Shown: piece after piece, positions 31,344 to 42,752 of the stretch
Numbering within the stretch: position 1 is the stretch's first letter
Layout of the letters: each line of letters opens with the position of its first letter
Assembly (NCBI GenBank): GCA_015179125.1
Contig: WHVA01000105.1
Location: 1-64,000 of the forward strand
Length of the DNA stretch: 64,000 nucleotides
Source: Gautieria morchelliformis
Lineage: Eukaryota > Basidiomycota > Agaricomycetes > Gomphales > Gomphaceae
Direction of reading: 5' to 3'
Notes under the pieces: generated by a model
What the model saw: the letters and a program-made list of their open reading frames with translations, nothing else
The model's database searches: none
Told to the model about the DNA's origin: nothing
Made by a program: the position numbers and the translations under genes

Positions 31344-33520
31344 ACAATCCACGATTGGCCCAAATCTCGGAAGGTAAAAGACATACAGTCCTTCCTCGGC
31401 TTCGCCAATTTTTACCGCTGTTTTATCTTCAATTATTCCGACATCACTGTTCCCCTCACTCAGCTTACCCGTAAAGGCACCCCATGGGCATTTACCGAAG
31501 AGTGCCGAAAGTTCCTTCAATTACCTCAAGGAGGCTTTCACTTCAGCTCCAATCCTGTCACACTGGGTTCCTGACCGACCTATGGTCGTGGAAACTGACA
31601 CATCGGATTATGCCCTCGGCGCGATTCTGTCTCTGTTTGATGACACAGGTGAACTACATCCTGTCGCCTTCCACTCTCGGACTTTTTCCGGTGCCGAACT
31701 CAATTATGATGTCCATGATAAAGAGCTACTGGCAATTTTTGAAGCATTTCAACGATGGAGACATTACTTGGAGGGTTCCGGCTCCCCTATCGACGTTGTC
31801 ACAGATCACAAAAACTTGGAGTATTTTTCCACCACCAAGTTGCTAACCCGACGACAAGCCCGCTGGTCCAAGTTCCTCTCTCAATTTAACCTCATTATTT
31901 GGTTCTGTCCCGGAAAGCTTGGTACAAAACCTGATGCTTTAACTAGATGATGGGATGTCTACCTTAAAGAGGGAGGTAATGACTACGGCTCAGTCAACCC
32001 GCAAAACTTCCGACCAATTTTCACAAATCGACAACTATCTGAATCACTCTGGGCAACTTACCTGCTCCCACCAATCCTCCGAGCGAGCACTATGACGGAC
32101 TCCGAGAAGCTTCATGCCGACATCTTAGCCAATCTGGCATCTGAACCCATTGCCTACCGGCATCTCAGTGATAGTTCTGACCCAAGATGGACACAAACCG
32201 ACGATGGCTTTCTATGCCATGATGGCCGCATATATGTTCCCAATGCCGACGATCTCCGGCTCCGAGTACTCCAGTACAAACATGACCATGTACTCTCGGG
32301 ACACTTTGGCCAAAACAAGACCCTTGCCCTAATCCGCCGGGAATACACCTGGCCCGCAATTCGGTCTTTCATCATCGACTTCTGCAAGTCTTGCACCACT
32401 TGCTCCCGTTCGAAGTCACAGCGTCATCGGCCCTATGGCACCCTCAAGCAGCTCCTGATACCTGAGCAACCATGGGATTCTATCTCTATGGATTTCATCG
32501 AGAAGTTGCTGGCATCCTCAGGATTCACTGCGATCCTCGTGGTAGTCTGCCGCTTAACCAAGCAGAGCATCTTCATTCCGATGTACGACATGATCACTTC
32601 CGCCGACCTAGCCCACCTGTTTGTCTTGCATGTGTTATCGAAACACGGTGTCCCAAGCCATGTGACATCGGACCGAGGTTCGGAATTCGTATCCCACTTC
32701 TTCTGTTCCCTCGGCAAAGCTCTCGACGCGATGGTCAAACCGAACGTGTAAATCAAACTCTCGAACAATATCTCCGGGTATATTGCAACTACCAACAAGA
32801 CAATTGGTCCAAGTTGCCGAGTTTGCATACAATAATGCTCCCAGCGCCACCACTGGCATTTCGCCGTTCTTTGCCAACAAAGGCTACAACCCGAACTTGA
32901 CAGTTCACCCTGAAAGGGACCTCGCTTCCTCTCGGGCCTGAGACTTCGCAGTCAACCTTGACCAGCTTCATGCTGCCTTGAAAGAGCAAATCAAATCCAC
33001 TCAATCTTGGTACCAGGTCTCGGCTGATGCGCGTCGTGCTCCCACCCCCGAGTTCGCGATTGGATCCTTAGCGTTTGTAAAAGCGCAGTTCTTCTGGACA
33101 ACCCGGCCCTCGAAGAAGCTGGCTGAAAAGTATCTCGGCCCTTTCGAGATCATTGGCCAGGCCGGATCCCGAGCTTACATCCTACAGCTTCTGGACAGCC
33201 TTCGGGCAGTCCACCCGGTCTTCCATGTCTCAATGCTTGAACCCGCGACCCCAAACACCATCCCAAACCGGGTTCAGTCTCCGCCGCCTCCAGTCGAGAT
33301 CGATGGCGAGACAGAGTACAAGATTTCCGAGATCCTTGATTCCAAGATTGACTGACGCCGCAGACCTTGTAACCTCCTGTACCTTGTCCGTTGGGCTGGT
33401 TATGAAGGTACCGATGAGGAGACGTCATGGGTCCTCGCGCCCGAGCTCGGCCATGCATCCGAGATCGTGACTGACTTCCACTTGGCCTACCCTGCCAAGC
33501 CTGGACCATGGGTTCCTTGA
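31344..33520 (+). pseudogene. Chromovirus E pol: RT end, RNase H, integrase, chromodomain
   Basis: The 3' half of a pol related to A but a distinct family (about two thirds identical by eye). RT thumb (SFLGFANFYRCFI), RNase H (TDTSDYALGAIL, DVVTDHKNLEYF), integrase ([41 protein letters not shown]), C-terminal region (YLGPFEIIGQAG) and chromodomain (LVRWAGYEGTDEETSW), ending at TGA 33518-33520. Lesions: a frameshift near 31510, TGA at 31948, a deletion with frameshift near 32735 that removes the HFTSGYHPEG part, a further frameshift near 32815, and TGA at 32939 and 33353. Gag and the first half of pol are absent. Confidence 0.88.
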
Positions 33521-33808
33521 ATCCGAGCTTCGGCTCTTCGTTTCTTTTCACTCATTATATGGTCACTTTCTTAGTTAGACACAAACACTCTTTTGCTATG
33601 TTTATCTCGGCCACCTTGCTGAATAGCTACGCTTGTAGTTCTCAAACCTGTATCCATCCCCTCATTCCCTGCTTCATTTTTCACTCCCATTTCTGATTCC
33701 GAACCCCAGACAAAAAAACACCAAGAAAAAAGATTCACATTATTCTGAAAAACATCAGTAGTTTAATCCTCTCTCATAGTCGCATCCCTGTCCACATCCA
33801 TCCTGTCA

Positions 33809-35076
33809 TCATTCCCTGACTCCGCATCCGAACCCCCCATTCCTCATATTATCCACACCCCCGTCTCCGTTTTCTGACCCCAAACCCGTATCCATCCCTG
33901 CTCTTTCCCCTTCCTTATCCTCTTTCTCCTTTCCTTTGTCTCCACTTCCGGAACCCGATCCCCCCACGAACCCGAACCCTTCCCAATCCGCACCCGAACC
34001 TGAACCCCAAACTCCGGCTTCTTCAGCCACACCTGTCCACCACTGAACCCGCTTGCTGAGATGTGAGTTTTGCCAATGAGTTCTCTCGACAAACTCCAGT
34101 ATCCCATGGAGCGTATCATGCATGTGCTCAAAGAGCGCATTCTGTTGAGCTAGGAGCTCCCGAATGGCGGCCGAGGCCTGATCTCCTGAAAGGCCCATTA
34201 ACTTGGGCCGCCCGGACCCCTTTCCGGATCCCGATCCCAAAGGACCCGCCTTAATCTCTACCGATGGCTTGACTCCCTTCAGCTTCACAGGCGTCGGCCT
34301 AGGCGTTCTGGCCGCCGGCACCTCGGTCCCGGCCCCGACTCTGCGCTTCCGTTTTCCCTTGGTAAAGCTGCAATGGACCTTGCGCACATTACAATCCTGG
34401 CACGCCATGTTAGTCCCCCATATGCAAGGGACTTTTCACCTGTCACAATTGTCGCAAGGGAACTCCTAAAAAAAAACAAGTCAGAACCCAAGCTGATACA
34501 TAATGGAAAACTCACTTCTTCCTCTTCCGACTCCTCCTCCGTCACCTTCTGTTTCTTCACCGCCATTGCCTTTGGCTTCATCTTCGCTTGGCTCCGCTCC
34601 CGAGCCTGCATCGACATAATGATCCGCGCTTTCGCAGCAGCCGAATCCAAAACAACCAGCTCGGGCGATGGGATCCGAATCTCTTGGCTAACCAAGGCTT
34701 GCCGCTCCTGAAATTCCTTAATCATATTGTCAAGACATTGTCTTAGATGAGCACGGGTAGCTACCTCGGCTTTCTTGGCCTCCACCTCTTGGGCTTTCTT
34801 CTCAGCCTCTCGCGCTTCTTCCTCGGCTTCCTGAGCCTTGTGCTCTTCCTCCGCGGCTTCCGCTTTGTGTTGCCGTTCCCGTTCCTCCTTGGCTTCTTTC
34901 ACCTTCCGGGCCTCGTCCTCCTTCCTCTTCTTGTCCACGGCGTCCTTGCGCTCTTGGGCGAGATGACGCTTCTCCTTCAATTGCTCCCTCTTCTTCTCTG
35001 CCTCTCGTTCCTCGCGCTCGAGTTCCGCGTCGAGTTCCTCGACTGTGGGCTCCTGGGCGTCTTGGATGTCTGACAT
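33809..35076 (-). pseudogene. Antisense coiled-coil/Zn2Cys6 gene of element E
   Basis: Diverged homologue of the family A antisense gene. Exon 1 runs 35076-34516 (187 codons: acidic start, then a long K/E/A-rich coiled coil). Intron 34515-34466 (GTGAGT...TTTTTTAG, 50 bases). Exon 2 runs 34465-33809. Exon 2 opens directly with the cluster: C-D-N-C, six residues, C, seven residues, C-Q-D-C, six residues, C, i.e. C-X2-C-X6-C-X7-C-X2-C-X6-C. It is followed by a basic stretch (KGKRKRRVG) and a Gly/Ser-rich acidic tail. Primary sequence outside the cluster is barely alike in A and E, yet the order, intron phase (0) and cysteine spacing agree. One in-frame TGA (34438-34436) lies inside the cluster, where A has a residue, consistent with CGA to TGA. 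Otherwise open. Confidence 0.75.
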
Positions 35077-35205
35077 GAGAATTTTGATGGTGATGGGAGG
35101 AAGCAGAAAAAGAGACGCGAAATAAAGCTTATGTAATACCCCCGTCCTGGAAATCTCAGGGATCTCACTTATGGCCTCATGGGTTCGGCCATAAGGGGGA
35201 GGTAC

Positions 35206-36058
35206 TGTTAAGACCCGTTCCTGAGTCTGGACCCAAGGCCCAGGCCTCGGATCTCACTTGGGAACCTTCAGCATAACTTGGGTTCCATATCGGTTCATTA
35301 TTCACCTTGATCCCCTTTCCTAGATAGTCCTGTTCCATTTCTGATGATCGTCCATCGACCCTGCTTCCTGCTCGATACGGGCATTGATGCCCTCTTTCCG
35401 ATCTCATTCTGAACCTTGGCTTCCAGCTGAATCCGTTCCTGAATCTGTTTCCCGAAATTAGGGCGGAACACTGTGGTTGTAAGGGCAACCCTGGCTGGTT
35501 GTGGAGATCGCACTACCACACAACTGACAAGGGGAAATCCAAAGTATGTATAAATGGACAGAGTATACAAGAGAGGGGATTCTCACCTGACAAGGGGAAA
35601 TCCAAAGAGAAAAGTCTAAGGACCCCCAATGTCAGCGAGCCTGTATTATACTACGCTGCGCAGCCAGGGACAACACTTGGCACCCGCCATCAACCCTGCA
35701 TCCCCCTGACCTCCCTGACCCTTGATCGACCCTTGATGCCACCTATTACGCAAGTCGCTTGATTTCCGACACTGTTCCGAGAGGGGAAGTCGGAAATTGG
35801 AGTGGAACTGGCAAAGCAAACAGAACTGGTGGAAGGTCTCCCAGAAGCGGAATCATTTCTGAAAGCGGAGGCGGAGATGGAATCGGAACCGTAAGCGGAG
35901 TCAGAAATGGAGTCAGAACTGGAAATGGAAAACAGGGTGTCCCCTGACAGTAGTGGGTGCAACCTACGAAGTTGAAGCCAAGCCCTCCGTTCCCAAACTT
36001 TGGCTAACCTTGGCTCGGCCCTCGGGTTGAGTCTTAAGTACAAATTATGTTCTTAACA
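35206..36058 (+). repeat. LTR-E, 3' LTR of element E, split by LTR-B
   Basis: Begins TGTTAAGACCCG after a polypurine tract (ataagggggaggtac) and ends GTTCTTAACA, so the termini TGTTAAGA/TCTTAACA are inverted. Net length is about 375 bases after removing the LTR-B insertion. Its last part (gggtgcaacctacgaagttgaagcc) is recognisably related to LTR-A. Confidence 0.8.
35478..35949 (-). repeat. Solo LTR-B in LTR-E (472 bases)
   Basis: Inverse LTR-B, TGTAAGGGCAACC to CCCCTGACA, flanked by GTGGT (35473-35477) and GTAGT (35950-35954), a 5-base duplication with one mismatch. Slightly shortened in the TTCCG-rich region. Confidence 0.88.
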
Positions 36059-36214
36059 AGGAGACGCGGTCTAGCTACAGGCAGGGTCGGCTCGTCGCAT
36101 CGCGTCCCTTGATTGAGTCACGTGACTTTGGGATGTGTGCCACTTGGGTCGGGCTCGGCGTGCTTGGGTAGGGTTTATAGGGGTGTTCTAGACTGTCGTA
36201 GCATATGGCGTGTG

Positions 36215-36704
36215 TGTCAGGGGACACCCTGTTTTCCATTTCCAGTTCCGACACCGCACCCAGTTCCGACTCCATTTCCGACTCCGCTTCCGGTTCCGAT
36301 TCCATCTCCGCCTCCGCTTTCGGAAATGATTCCGCTTTTCAGAGAACTTCCACCAGTTCTGTTCGCCTTGCCAGTTCCACTCCAATTTCCGACTTCCACT
36401 CTCGGAACAGTGTCGGAAATCAAGCGACTTGTGTAATAGGTGGCATCAAGGGTCGATCAAGGGTCAGGGAGGTCGGGGAGGTGCAGGGTTGATGGCGGGT
36501 GCCAAGTGTTGTCCCTGGCTGCGCAGCGTAGTATAATACGGGCTCGCTGACATTGGGGGTCCTTAGACTTTTCTCTTTGGATTTCCCCTTGTCAGGTGAG
36601 AATCCCCTCTCTTGTATACTCTGTTCATTTATACATACTTTGGATTCCCCCTTGTCAGTTGTGTGGTAGTGTGATCTCCACAACTAGCCAGGGTTGCCCT
36701 TACA
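36215..36704 (+). repeat. LTR-B, 5' LTR of element B
   Basis: TGTCAGGGGACACC...GGTTGCCCTTACA, 490 bases. The first 210 bases are packed with TTCCG/CGGAA. A TATA-like box (tataata) is at 36532-36538 and AGACTTTTCT at 36565-36574, 33 bases downstream. Confidence 0.95.
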
Positions 36705-36706
36705 GC

Positions 36707-36716
36707 AGAAAAGTCT
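36707..36716 (+). other. Primer-binding site of B, complementary to its own LTR
   Basis: AGAAAAGTCT starts two bases after the LTR and is the exact complement of AGACTTTTCT at 36565-36574, which lies where the RNA should begin. The geometry (two-base gap, 33-34 bases from the TATA box) is the same as in A1. No tRNA-type site is present. Confidence 0.65.
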
Positions 36717-36891
36717 CTTCCCTAGAGGACCGGCGGTCGTACCGCGCGTTGCATTCACCATAGGTGCGTTCGGAATCGGAGACAGCGACTCGGAAATCGC
36801 AACCTCTTCCGCACACACAGCGTACGACAGCCCCTCTTCTTACGTCAAGCTCCCAACCTCGGAAATCCCGTCCCATATTTCTCCTTCCAAC

Positions 36892-38067
36892 ATGGATCCG
36901 GACGATCGTCTTCAGAATATGGAGGAGGAATTGACGCGGAACCGGATGAAGACCGACGTGATGGAAACAGCCTTACAAGCGATTTTGGCTAAGTTAGATA
37001 TTCCACAAAGTGGTGGAAATGAAATGCTGGATGATCCGGATTTCGGAAAAGCGGAACTAGCGGAAGAGAGAAAGTCCGCGAAGTTAGCAAAGGTCAAACC
37101 CACAACTCCGGCGGACTTTGACGGAGATCGGGAGAAGGGACGTGCATTCTTCAACACATGCAGCATCTACTTCGCAATTGTCGGAGACCTCTTTCCGAAC
37201 GACCAGGCTCGGATTCACTGGGCATTGTCCTTTTTCAAATCGGACCGCGCAGCCCGTTTTGCAAACAAGGTGATCCGACATGAAGCAAAGGGCAAGGGGA
37301 ACTACTTCCGGGACTGGGATGCCTTCGAGAAAACATTTTCCGATCAGTTCTGCCCGAAAAACGAGCAGCTCACAGCCCTTACGAAGCTTGAGGGGACCAG
37401 CTGGTACCAGGCCAAGGATCTGGTCGATGACTACATCGATCACTTCCAGGAGCTCATCGACCTTGCGGAATATGACGACGACAAGACGATCATCATCAAA
37501 TTCCGACGAGGACTTGATCCGACACTCCAGAACCAAGTTGCGCTGCTTGGGGATGGAGCTCCGGATTTTGATGACCCGGAAGGGTGGTACCAAGCTGCGC
37601 AGAAGGTGTCTCGGAACAGGGAGGCAAATGAGGCCTTCGTGGAGACGAGCCGGAACATCACATGCAGTTCCACTCGTCCTACTCCACCTGTGCCAAAACC
37701 CGGAAGCGCATTCATTCCCACACGGAAAGTATTTCCGATGCTTGCTCCGCCTGCTCCTATTAGGAACCATAGCCCTCCTCCCTCGAAGAGTGGCCCTGCC
37801 CCGATGGATGTTGACCGCATGCGCGGAAAAGGCCACGGAACTATCACCTGCTTCCGATGTCGACAACCAGGCCACTATGCTCGCGAGTGCCCCCAAGCCT
37901 TTGATATCCGGCTTATGACCACAGAGGAGAAACTCGAACTCCTTCCAGAGTTCCTCGCACTTGTGGACATAAGTGGAGTGCCCACTGCGGAAGAAACTTC
38001 CGAAAATGCGGAACATGGTCCACCGGAAGCGGAAGATGCGTCGGATTTTGTGACACGCAGCGGGTGA
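36892..38067 (+). CDS. B gag: capsid-like and zinc knuckle
   Basis: Start chosen at the first ATG (MDPDDRLQNMEEEL), which opens a coiled-coil N-terminus; the frame is open upstream into the LTR but has no ATG. A capsid-like domain follows (FFNTCSIYFAIVGDLFPNDQ, WALSFFKSDRAARF, FEKTFSDQFCPKNEQ), then a Pro-rich linker and a zinc knuckle C-X2-C-X4-H-X4-C (CFRCRQPGHYARECPQ). It would form the particle and bind the RNA. The TGA at 38065-38067 is probably not the original end. The same frame leads, past TGA 38122 and TAA 38164, into the protease, and all three could be C-to-T changes. Confidence 0.85.
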   Translation: MDPDDRLQNMEEELTRNRMKTDVMETALQAILAKLDIPQSGGNEMLDDPDFGKAELAEERKSAKLAKVKPTTPADFDGDREKGRAFFNTCSIYFAIVGDLFPNDQARIHWALSFFKSDRAARFANKVIRHEAKGKGNYFRDWDAFEKTFSDQFCPKNEQLTALTKLEGTSWYQAKDLVDDYIDHFQELIDLAEYDDDKTIIIKFRRGLDPTLQNQVALLGDGAPDFDDPEGWYQAAQKVSRNREANEAFVETSRNITCSSTRPTPPVPKPGSAFIPTRKVFPMLAPPAPIRNHSPPPSKSGPAPMDVDRMRGKGHGTITCFRCRQPGHYARECPQAFDIRLMTTEEKLELLPEFLALVDISGVPTAEETSENAEHGPPEAEDASDFVTRSG

Positions 38068-41000
38068 GATGTGTGCCCCTGGTGCCTGTACATAACCGGT
38101 TTGCCTGTCTTGAAGAGAGAATGAAAAGCCCCCACTCCCCTCACTTCGTACAGACCCACCGGATAAGTCACACAAAAACCAAATCCGACACCCCATCCAT
38201 CCCGCATCCGCCCTTGGGAGAGACGCCTTCCCAAGCGCTATGTTGTTGCTGCCACCCCTGGCCCCAAGTCACTAGTCATTAAGGTGGAGATCCAGACAAC
38301 AGATACGGCGGAAGTCAAATCCGGACCCGCCCTCGTCGATTGCGGGGCCACTGGTCAGTTTATGGACCGGGACTATGTGGAACGGAACCGACTGACCACC
38401 CGGAAGTTGCAACGTGCAATCCCGGTGTTCAATGTGGATGGAAGCCCAATGAAGCAGGGTCCATCACGGAGATAGTAGACACAATTCTCCGCTACGATGG
38501 ACACTCAGAACGCACTTCCTTTGCAGTCACCAGCCTGGGGAAGCAGGACATCATCCTCGGGTTTACCTGGCTTCAGGAGCACAACCCGAGATCAATTGGC
38601 AGACTCGGAAGGTACTGATGAGTCGATGTCCAGCCAAGTGTCACATGTGCAGGTCGGAAGTGCGGAAGGAGCGCCAGGAGCAGCAGAAGACCGAACGGCT
38701 CATACAGACATGTCGTTCTGGCCCCCATCCACTGCTTGCAGAAGAAGACTCAGAAGCGGAATTTGAACCGGATCCCACTTCCGATTCCGATTCCGATTCC
38801 GACTCCGACGTCATCCGACTCGGCCCGGAAGACATTCTGGCGGAAGGGCAGCGCTTGCTGCACGTAAACCTTCCGCCGGAAGCGGAACACATCCGCGCCA
38901 CCGGAAACATTTCGCAACGCCTTGCTGAAGCCTCCAAGAAGCATGATAGAGTAGAGGCAGAAATTCCGGAGTACCTGCGGGAGTTTGAGGATGTCTTTTC
39001 CAAGGAGTCATTCGATGTCCTGCCTCCACGGAAGCTGTGGGACCACGCCATCGAGTTGGAGCCTGGGTCAAAGCCCACCAACTGCAAAGTCTACCCGCTG
39101 TCACCCAAGGAGCAGGTAGAGCTCGATGCATTCCTTGCGGAAAACCTCCATACAGGAAGGATCCGCCCCTCCAAGTCGCCCATGGCATCTCCGGTGTTCT
39201 TCATCAAGAAGAAGGACGGCTCGCTCAGACTTGTGCAGGATTACCAGGCCTTGAATGCAATCACGATCAAGAACCGGTACCCCATTCCACTCATTTCCGA
39301 ACTGATCACACAACTCCGCAGGGCGAGGTACTTCACTAAGCTGGATGTCCGCTGGGGCTTCAATAATGTCCGGATCCGGGAGGGAGACGAGTGGAAGGCC
39401 GCATTCCGCACCAACCGAGGACTCTTTGAGCCACAGGTCATGTTCTTTGGCCTCACCAACAGTCCTGCCACGTTCCAGACGATGATGAATGACATTTTCC
39501 GTGACATGATAGCAGAAGGAGTTGTCTGCGTCTACCTCGATGACATCCTCATCTTCACAAAAACAATGTCCGAACATCGGGAAGTCGTGCGGAGAGTGCT
39601 GGAACGGCTCCGGGAGTACAACCTGTGTCTCAAGCCGGAAAAGTGCGAATTTGAGCGGACGCGGATAGAGTATCTTGGGGTGATTGTGTCGGAAGGAAAG
39701 GTGGAAATGGACCCAGTCAAAGTTTCCGGTGTATCGGATTGGCCCATGCCGCGGAACAAGAAGGAGGTCCAGTCCTTCATTGGGTTTGTCAATTTCTACC
39801 GGCGGTTCATCAAGGACTTCTCCTGCCACGCCCATTCCCTCTTCGACCTCACTAAGAAGGAAGTTGGATGGCGGTGGGGAGAGCCGGAACAGGCCTCCTT
39901 TGACAAACTCAAAGAGCTGATCACTACCGCCCCGGTCCTGGTCTTTCCCGACGACTCTCGCCCTTATCGAGTCGAAGCGGATTCTTCCGACACAGCTACT
40001 GGAGCGGTCTTGTCACAACAGTCATCGGAAGATGGTGGGGGGTGGAATCCGATTGCCTTCTTCTCTAAGAGCCTTAGTCCGGTCGAGCGGAACTATGAGA
40101 TCCATGACAAGGAGATGCTGGCAATCATCCGAGCGCTGGAGGAGTGGCGACACTTCCTCGAGGGTGCTCTATGCCCGTTTGAGATCTGGACAGACCACAA
40201 GAACCTCGAGTATTTCCGCACGTCTAAGAAGTTGAACCGACGACAAGCACGGTGGTCCCTACACCTGTCCCGGTTCGACTTCATGCTCCACCACCGGCCC
40301 AGCCGCACCATGGGCAAGCCCGATGCCCTATCCCGCCGTGCGGATCATGGAAGCGGAAGTGGAGACAACGCGGATATGACACTTCTCCGCCCAAGTCTCT
40401 TTGCAATCCGTGCCCTAGAAGGATTGACTGCAGTTGGGGCGGAAGCGGAAATGCTCCGGGATATCCGGAGGCAATACCGGAATGGAGAGAAGGAGGAGTC
40501 GGTGGTGAAGGCAGTGGAGGAACTTCGGAAAGGGCACTCACGGTCTGTACGGGCAGCGGAATGGTCGGAACGTGATGGACTGCTCCACTTCAGAGGCAAG
40601 GTCTATGTTCCAGGTGGGGCAGACCTCCACCGCCGCATTGTGTCCCAACACCACGACACACGAGTCGCTGGACATGCTGGCAGGTGGAAGACGCTGGAGT
40701 TAGTGGCTCGGAATTACTGGTGGCCTCAGATGTCCCGCTACATAGGACAGTATGTGAAGACATGTGACCTTTGTCTCCAAACCAAAGCACAATGACATCC
40801 GCCCGTCGGAGAACTTGTTCCGCTCCCGATTCCCGAATCCCGCTGGGACACCATCAGTGTCGACTTCATCGTTGAACTCCCAGAGTCTCATGGCTACGAT
40901 GCGATCATGAACGTCGTGGATTCTGTAAGCAAGGTGTTGTTGGGTGCATTTATGCTCCTGCACCAAAATCAAGCATAATATATTCAATTTATTGTGTGGT

Positions 41001-42752
41001 GTTTCAATATTTTCTCATACTGTTCTTGTACTATGCATCCACTTCTCTGCTTATTTTCGAAATTTTCTAGTCACTCCCTATCTCTCCATTCCATTCTGTT
41101 ATTTCTATTTTCATAGGCGGCTGCACCCAGCGGAGTTTGGAATGACTTCGACGCGCGAGCCCTTGGGCGCTAAAGGGCCGGGTGCAAGTATATGCCTTCT
41201 GAGACAGGATTACACTCCTCTCTCAGTGACAATAAATTCACTGAGAGAGGCGAGTAGTATCTTTCATATTTACATAGCATGTTGACTGAAAATCATGTAG
41301 TATATTTGATTCTAGGTATTGTATTAATATATCAGTGACAATAAATTCACTGAGAGAGTATATTTGATTCTAGCTTTCTAAGAACTCTACCGAACCTTCC
41401 CTGCCATAGCCCCTAGTTGCTAACAGGTGTCCCACTTCATTCCGACGCACACGACGATCACAGCCCTCGGAGCGGCCCGCCTGTTCCTTGCACATGTCTG
41501 GAAGTTGCATGGGCTCCCGAAGCAAGTTGTTTCCGACCGAGGTCCGCAATTTGTCGCGGAATTGACTCAGGAGCTCTACCGCCTGCTCGGCATAAAGCTG
41601 GCTACCACCACAGCGTACCATCCGCAGGGTGACGGACAGACGGAACAGGTCAATCAGGAGTTGGAGCAATATCTCCGCCTCTTTGTCAATGAGAGGCAGG
41701 ACGATTGGGATGAGTTACTTCCACTGGCGGAATTCCAATACAACAACCATGTCCATTCCGCCACACAACAGACTCCCTTCATGCTTGACTCCGGACGACA
41801 CCCGCGGATGGGCTTCGAACCACGCCAGGCTGACTCCCGACTCGAGACGGTCAATGAGTTCCGAGACCGCATGGACTCCACCCTTTCAGAAGCCAAGTTG
41901 GCCCTTGCGAAGGCCAAGGATGACATGGCAAGGTACTACAACCAACGCCGGGTTCCTGCCCCGGAGTACCAAGTTGGAGACAAGGTGTATCTAGATGCAA
42001 GTGACATCCGCACCACACGCCCTTCGCAGAAGCTTGCCCACCGCTACCTTGGGCCCTTCACAGTGACGCGGAGGGTTGGACGGAATGCATACCGACTCCG
42101 ACTTCCGATGTCCATGTCCCGCCTCCACCCCGTCTTCAACGTGGTGAAGTTACTCCCTGTGCTTGAGGATCCAATCCCAGGTCGGAAGGCTCGTCCGCCA
42201 CCTCCCCCAGAAATTGTAGACTGGGAAGAGCACTACGTGGTGGAATGGATCCTGGACAGCCGGTTTGTGCGAGGACGACTCCAATTCCTCGTGAAATGGG
42301 AAGGGTATGGATACGAGGAGAATTCGTGGGTCCCGGAGCAAGATGTTTCCGCTCCAGACAAACTCCGTGAGTTCTATAGGACACACCCCGGTGCCCCTCG
42401 CCGAATCTGCTCGCTGGCATTTCAATCCCTCGTGTCCCATGCTTCGAGGACGCAGCACGCTAAAGGGGGGGTGATGTCAGGGGACACCCTGTTTTCCATT
42501 TCCAGTTCCGACACCGCACCCAGTTCCGACTCCATTTCCGACTCCGCTTCCGGTTCCGATTCCATCTCCACCTCCGCTTTCGGAAATGATTCCGCTTCTG
42601 GGAGAACTTCCACCAGTTCTGTTCGCCTTGCCAGTTCCACTCCAATTTCCGACTTCCACTCTCGGAACAGTGTCGGAAATCAAGCGACTCGCGTAATAGG
42701 TGGCATCAAGGGTCGATCAAGGGTCAGGGTGGTCAAGGAGATGCAGGGTTGA
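38068..42752 (+). pseudogene. B pol: protease, RT, RNase H, integrase, chromodomain
   Basis: Protease active site at about 38330 (ALVDCGATGQF), with frameshifts near 38455 and 38580. From 38618 a long open frame encodes RT ([29 protein letters not shown], catalytic YLDDILIF), RNase H (VEADSSDTATGAVL, EIWTDHKNLEYF) and the integrase zinc finger (H...H, CDLCLQTKAQ). TGA at 40793 replaces an expected arginine. The integrase core is split by LTR-C (40938-41425), then resumes (VVSDRGPQFVAELTQ, YHPQGDGQTEQVNQELEQYL), followed by YLGPFTVTRRVG and a chromodomain (LVKWEGYGYEENSW). The frame has no stop before the 3' LTR and ends at 42752 inside it. Confidence 0.92.
40938..41425 (+). repeat. Solo LTR-C (C3, 488 bases) in B integrase
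   Basis: TGTTGGGTGC...GCTAACA with perfect GGTGT duplications (40933-40937 and 41426-41430). Same length and nearly the same sequence as C2. It interrupts the integrase core between the first catalytic region and HFIPTHTTITALG. Confidence 0.93.

Noticed and set aside
34747..35073. Leu/Phe-rich plus-strand ORF resembling a membrane protein
   Set aside because: It is the complement of the K/E-rich coiled-coil exon of the E antisense gene (Glu/Lys codons read backwards as Leu/Phe).
37084..38196. 370-residue minus-strand ORF in B gag
   Set aside because: Gag with its zinc knuckle is on the plus strand; the minus frame has no motifs. It was considered as a B antisense gene, but it overlaps gag fully and has no intron or cluster.
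39101..39835. 244-residue minus-strand ORF across B reverse transcriptase
   Set aside because: Shadow of the RT frame, which holds all catalytic motifs.
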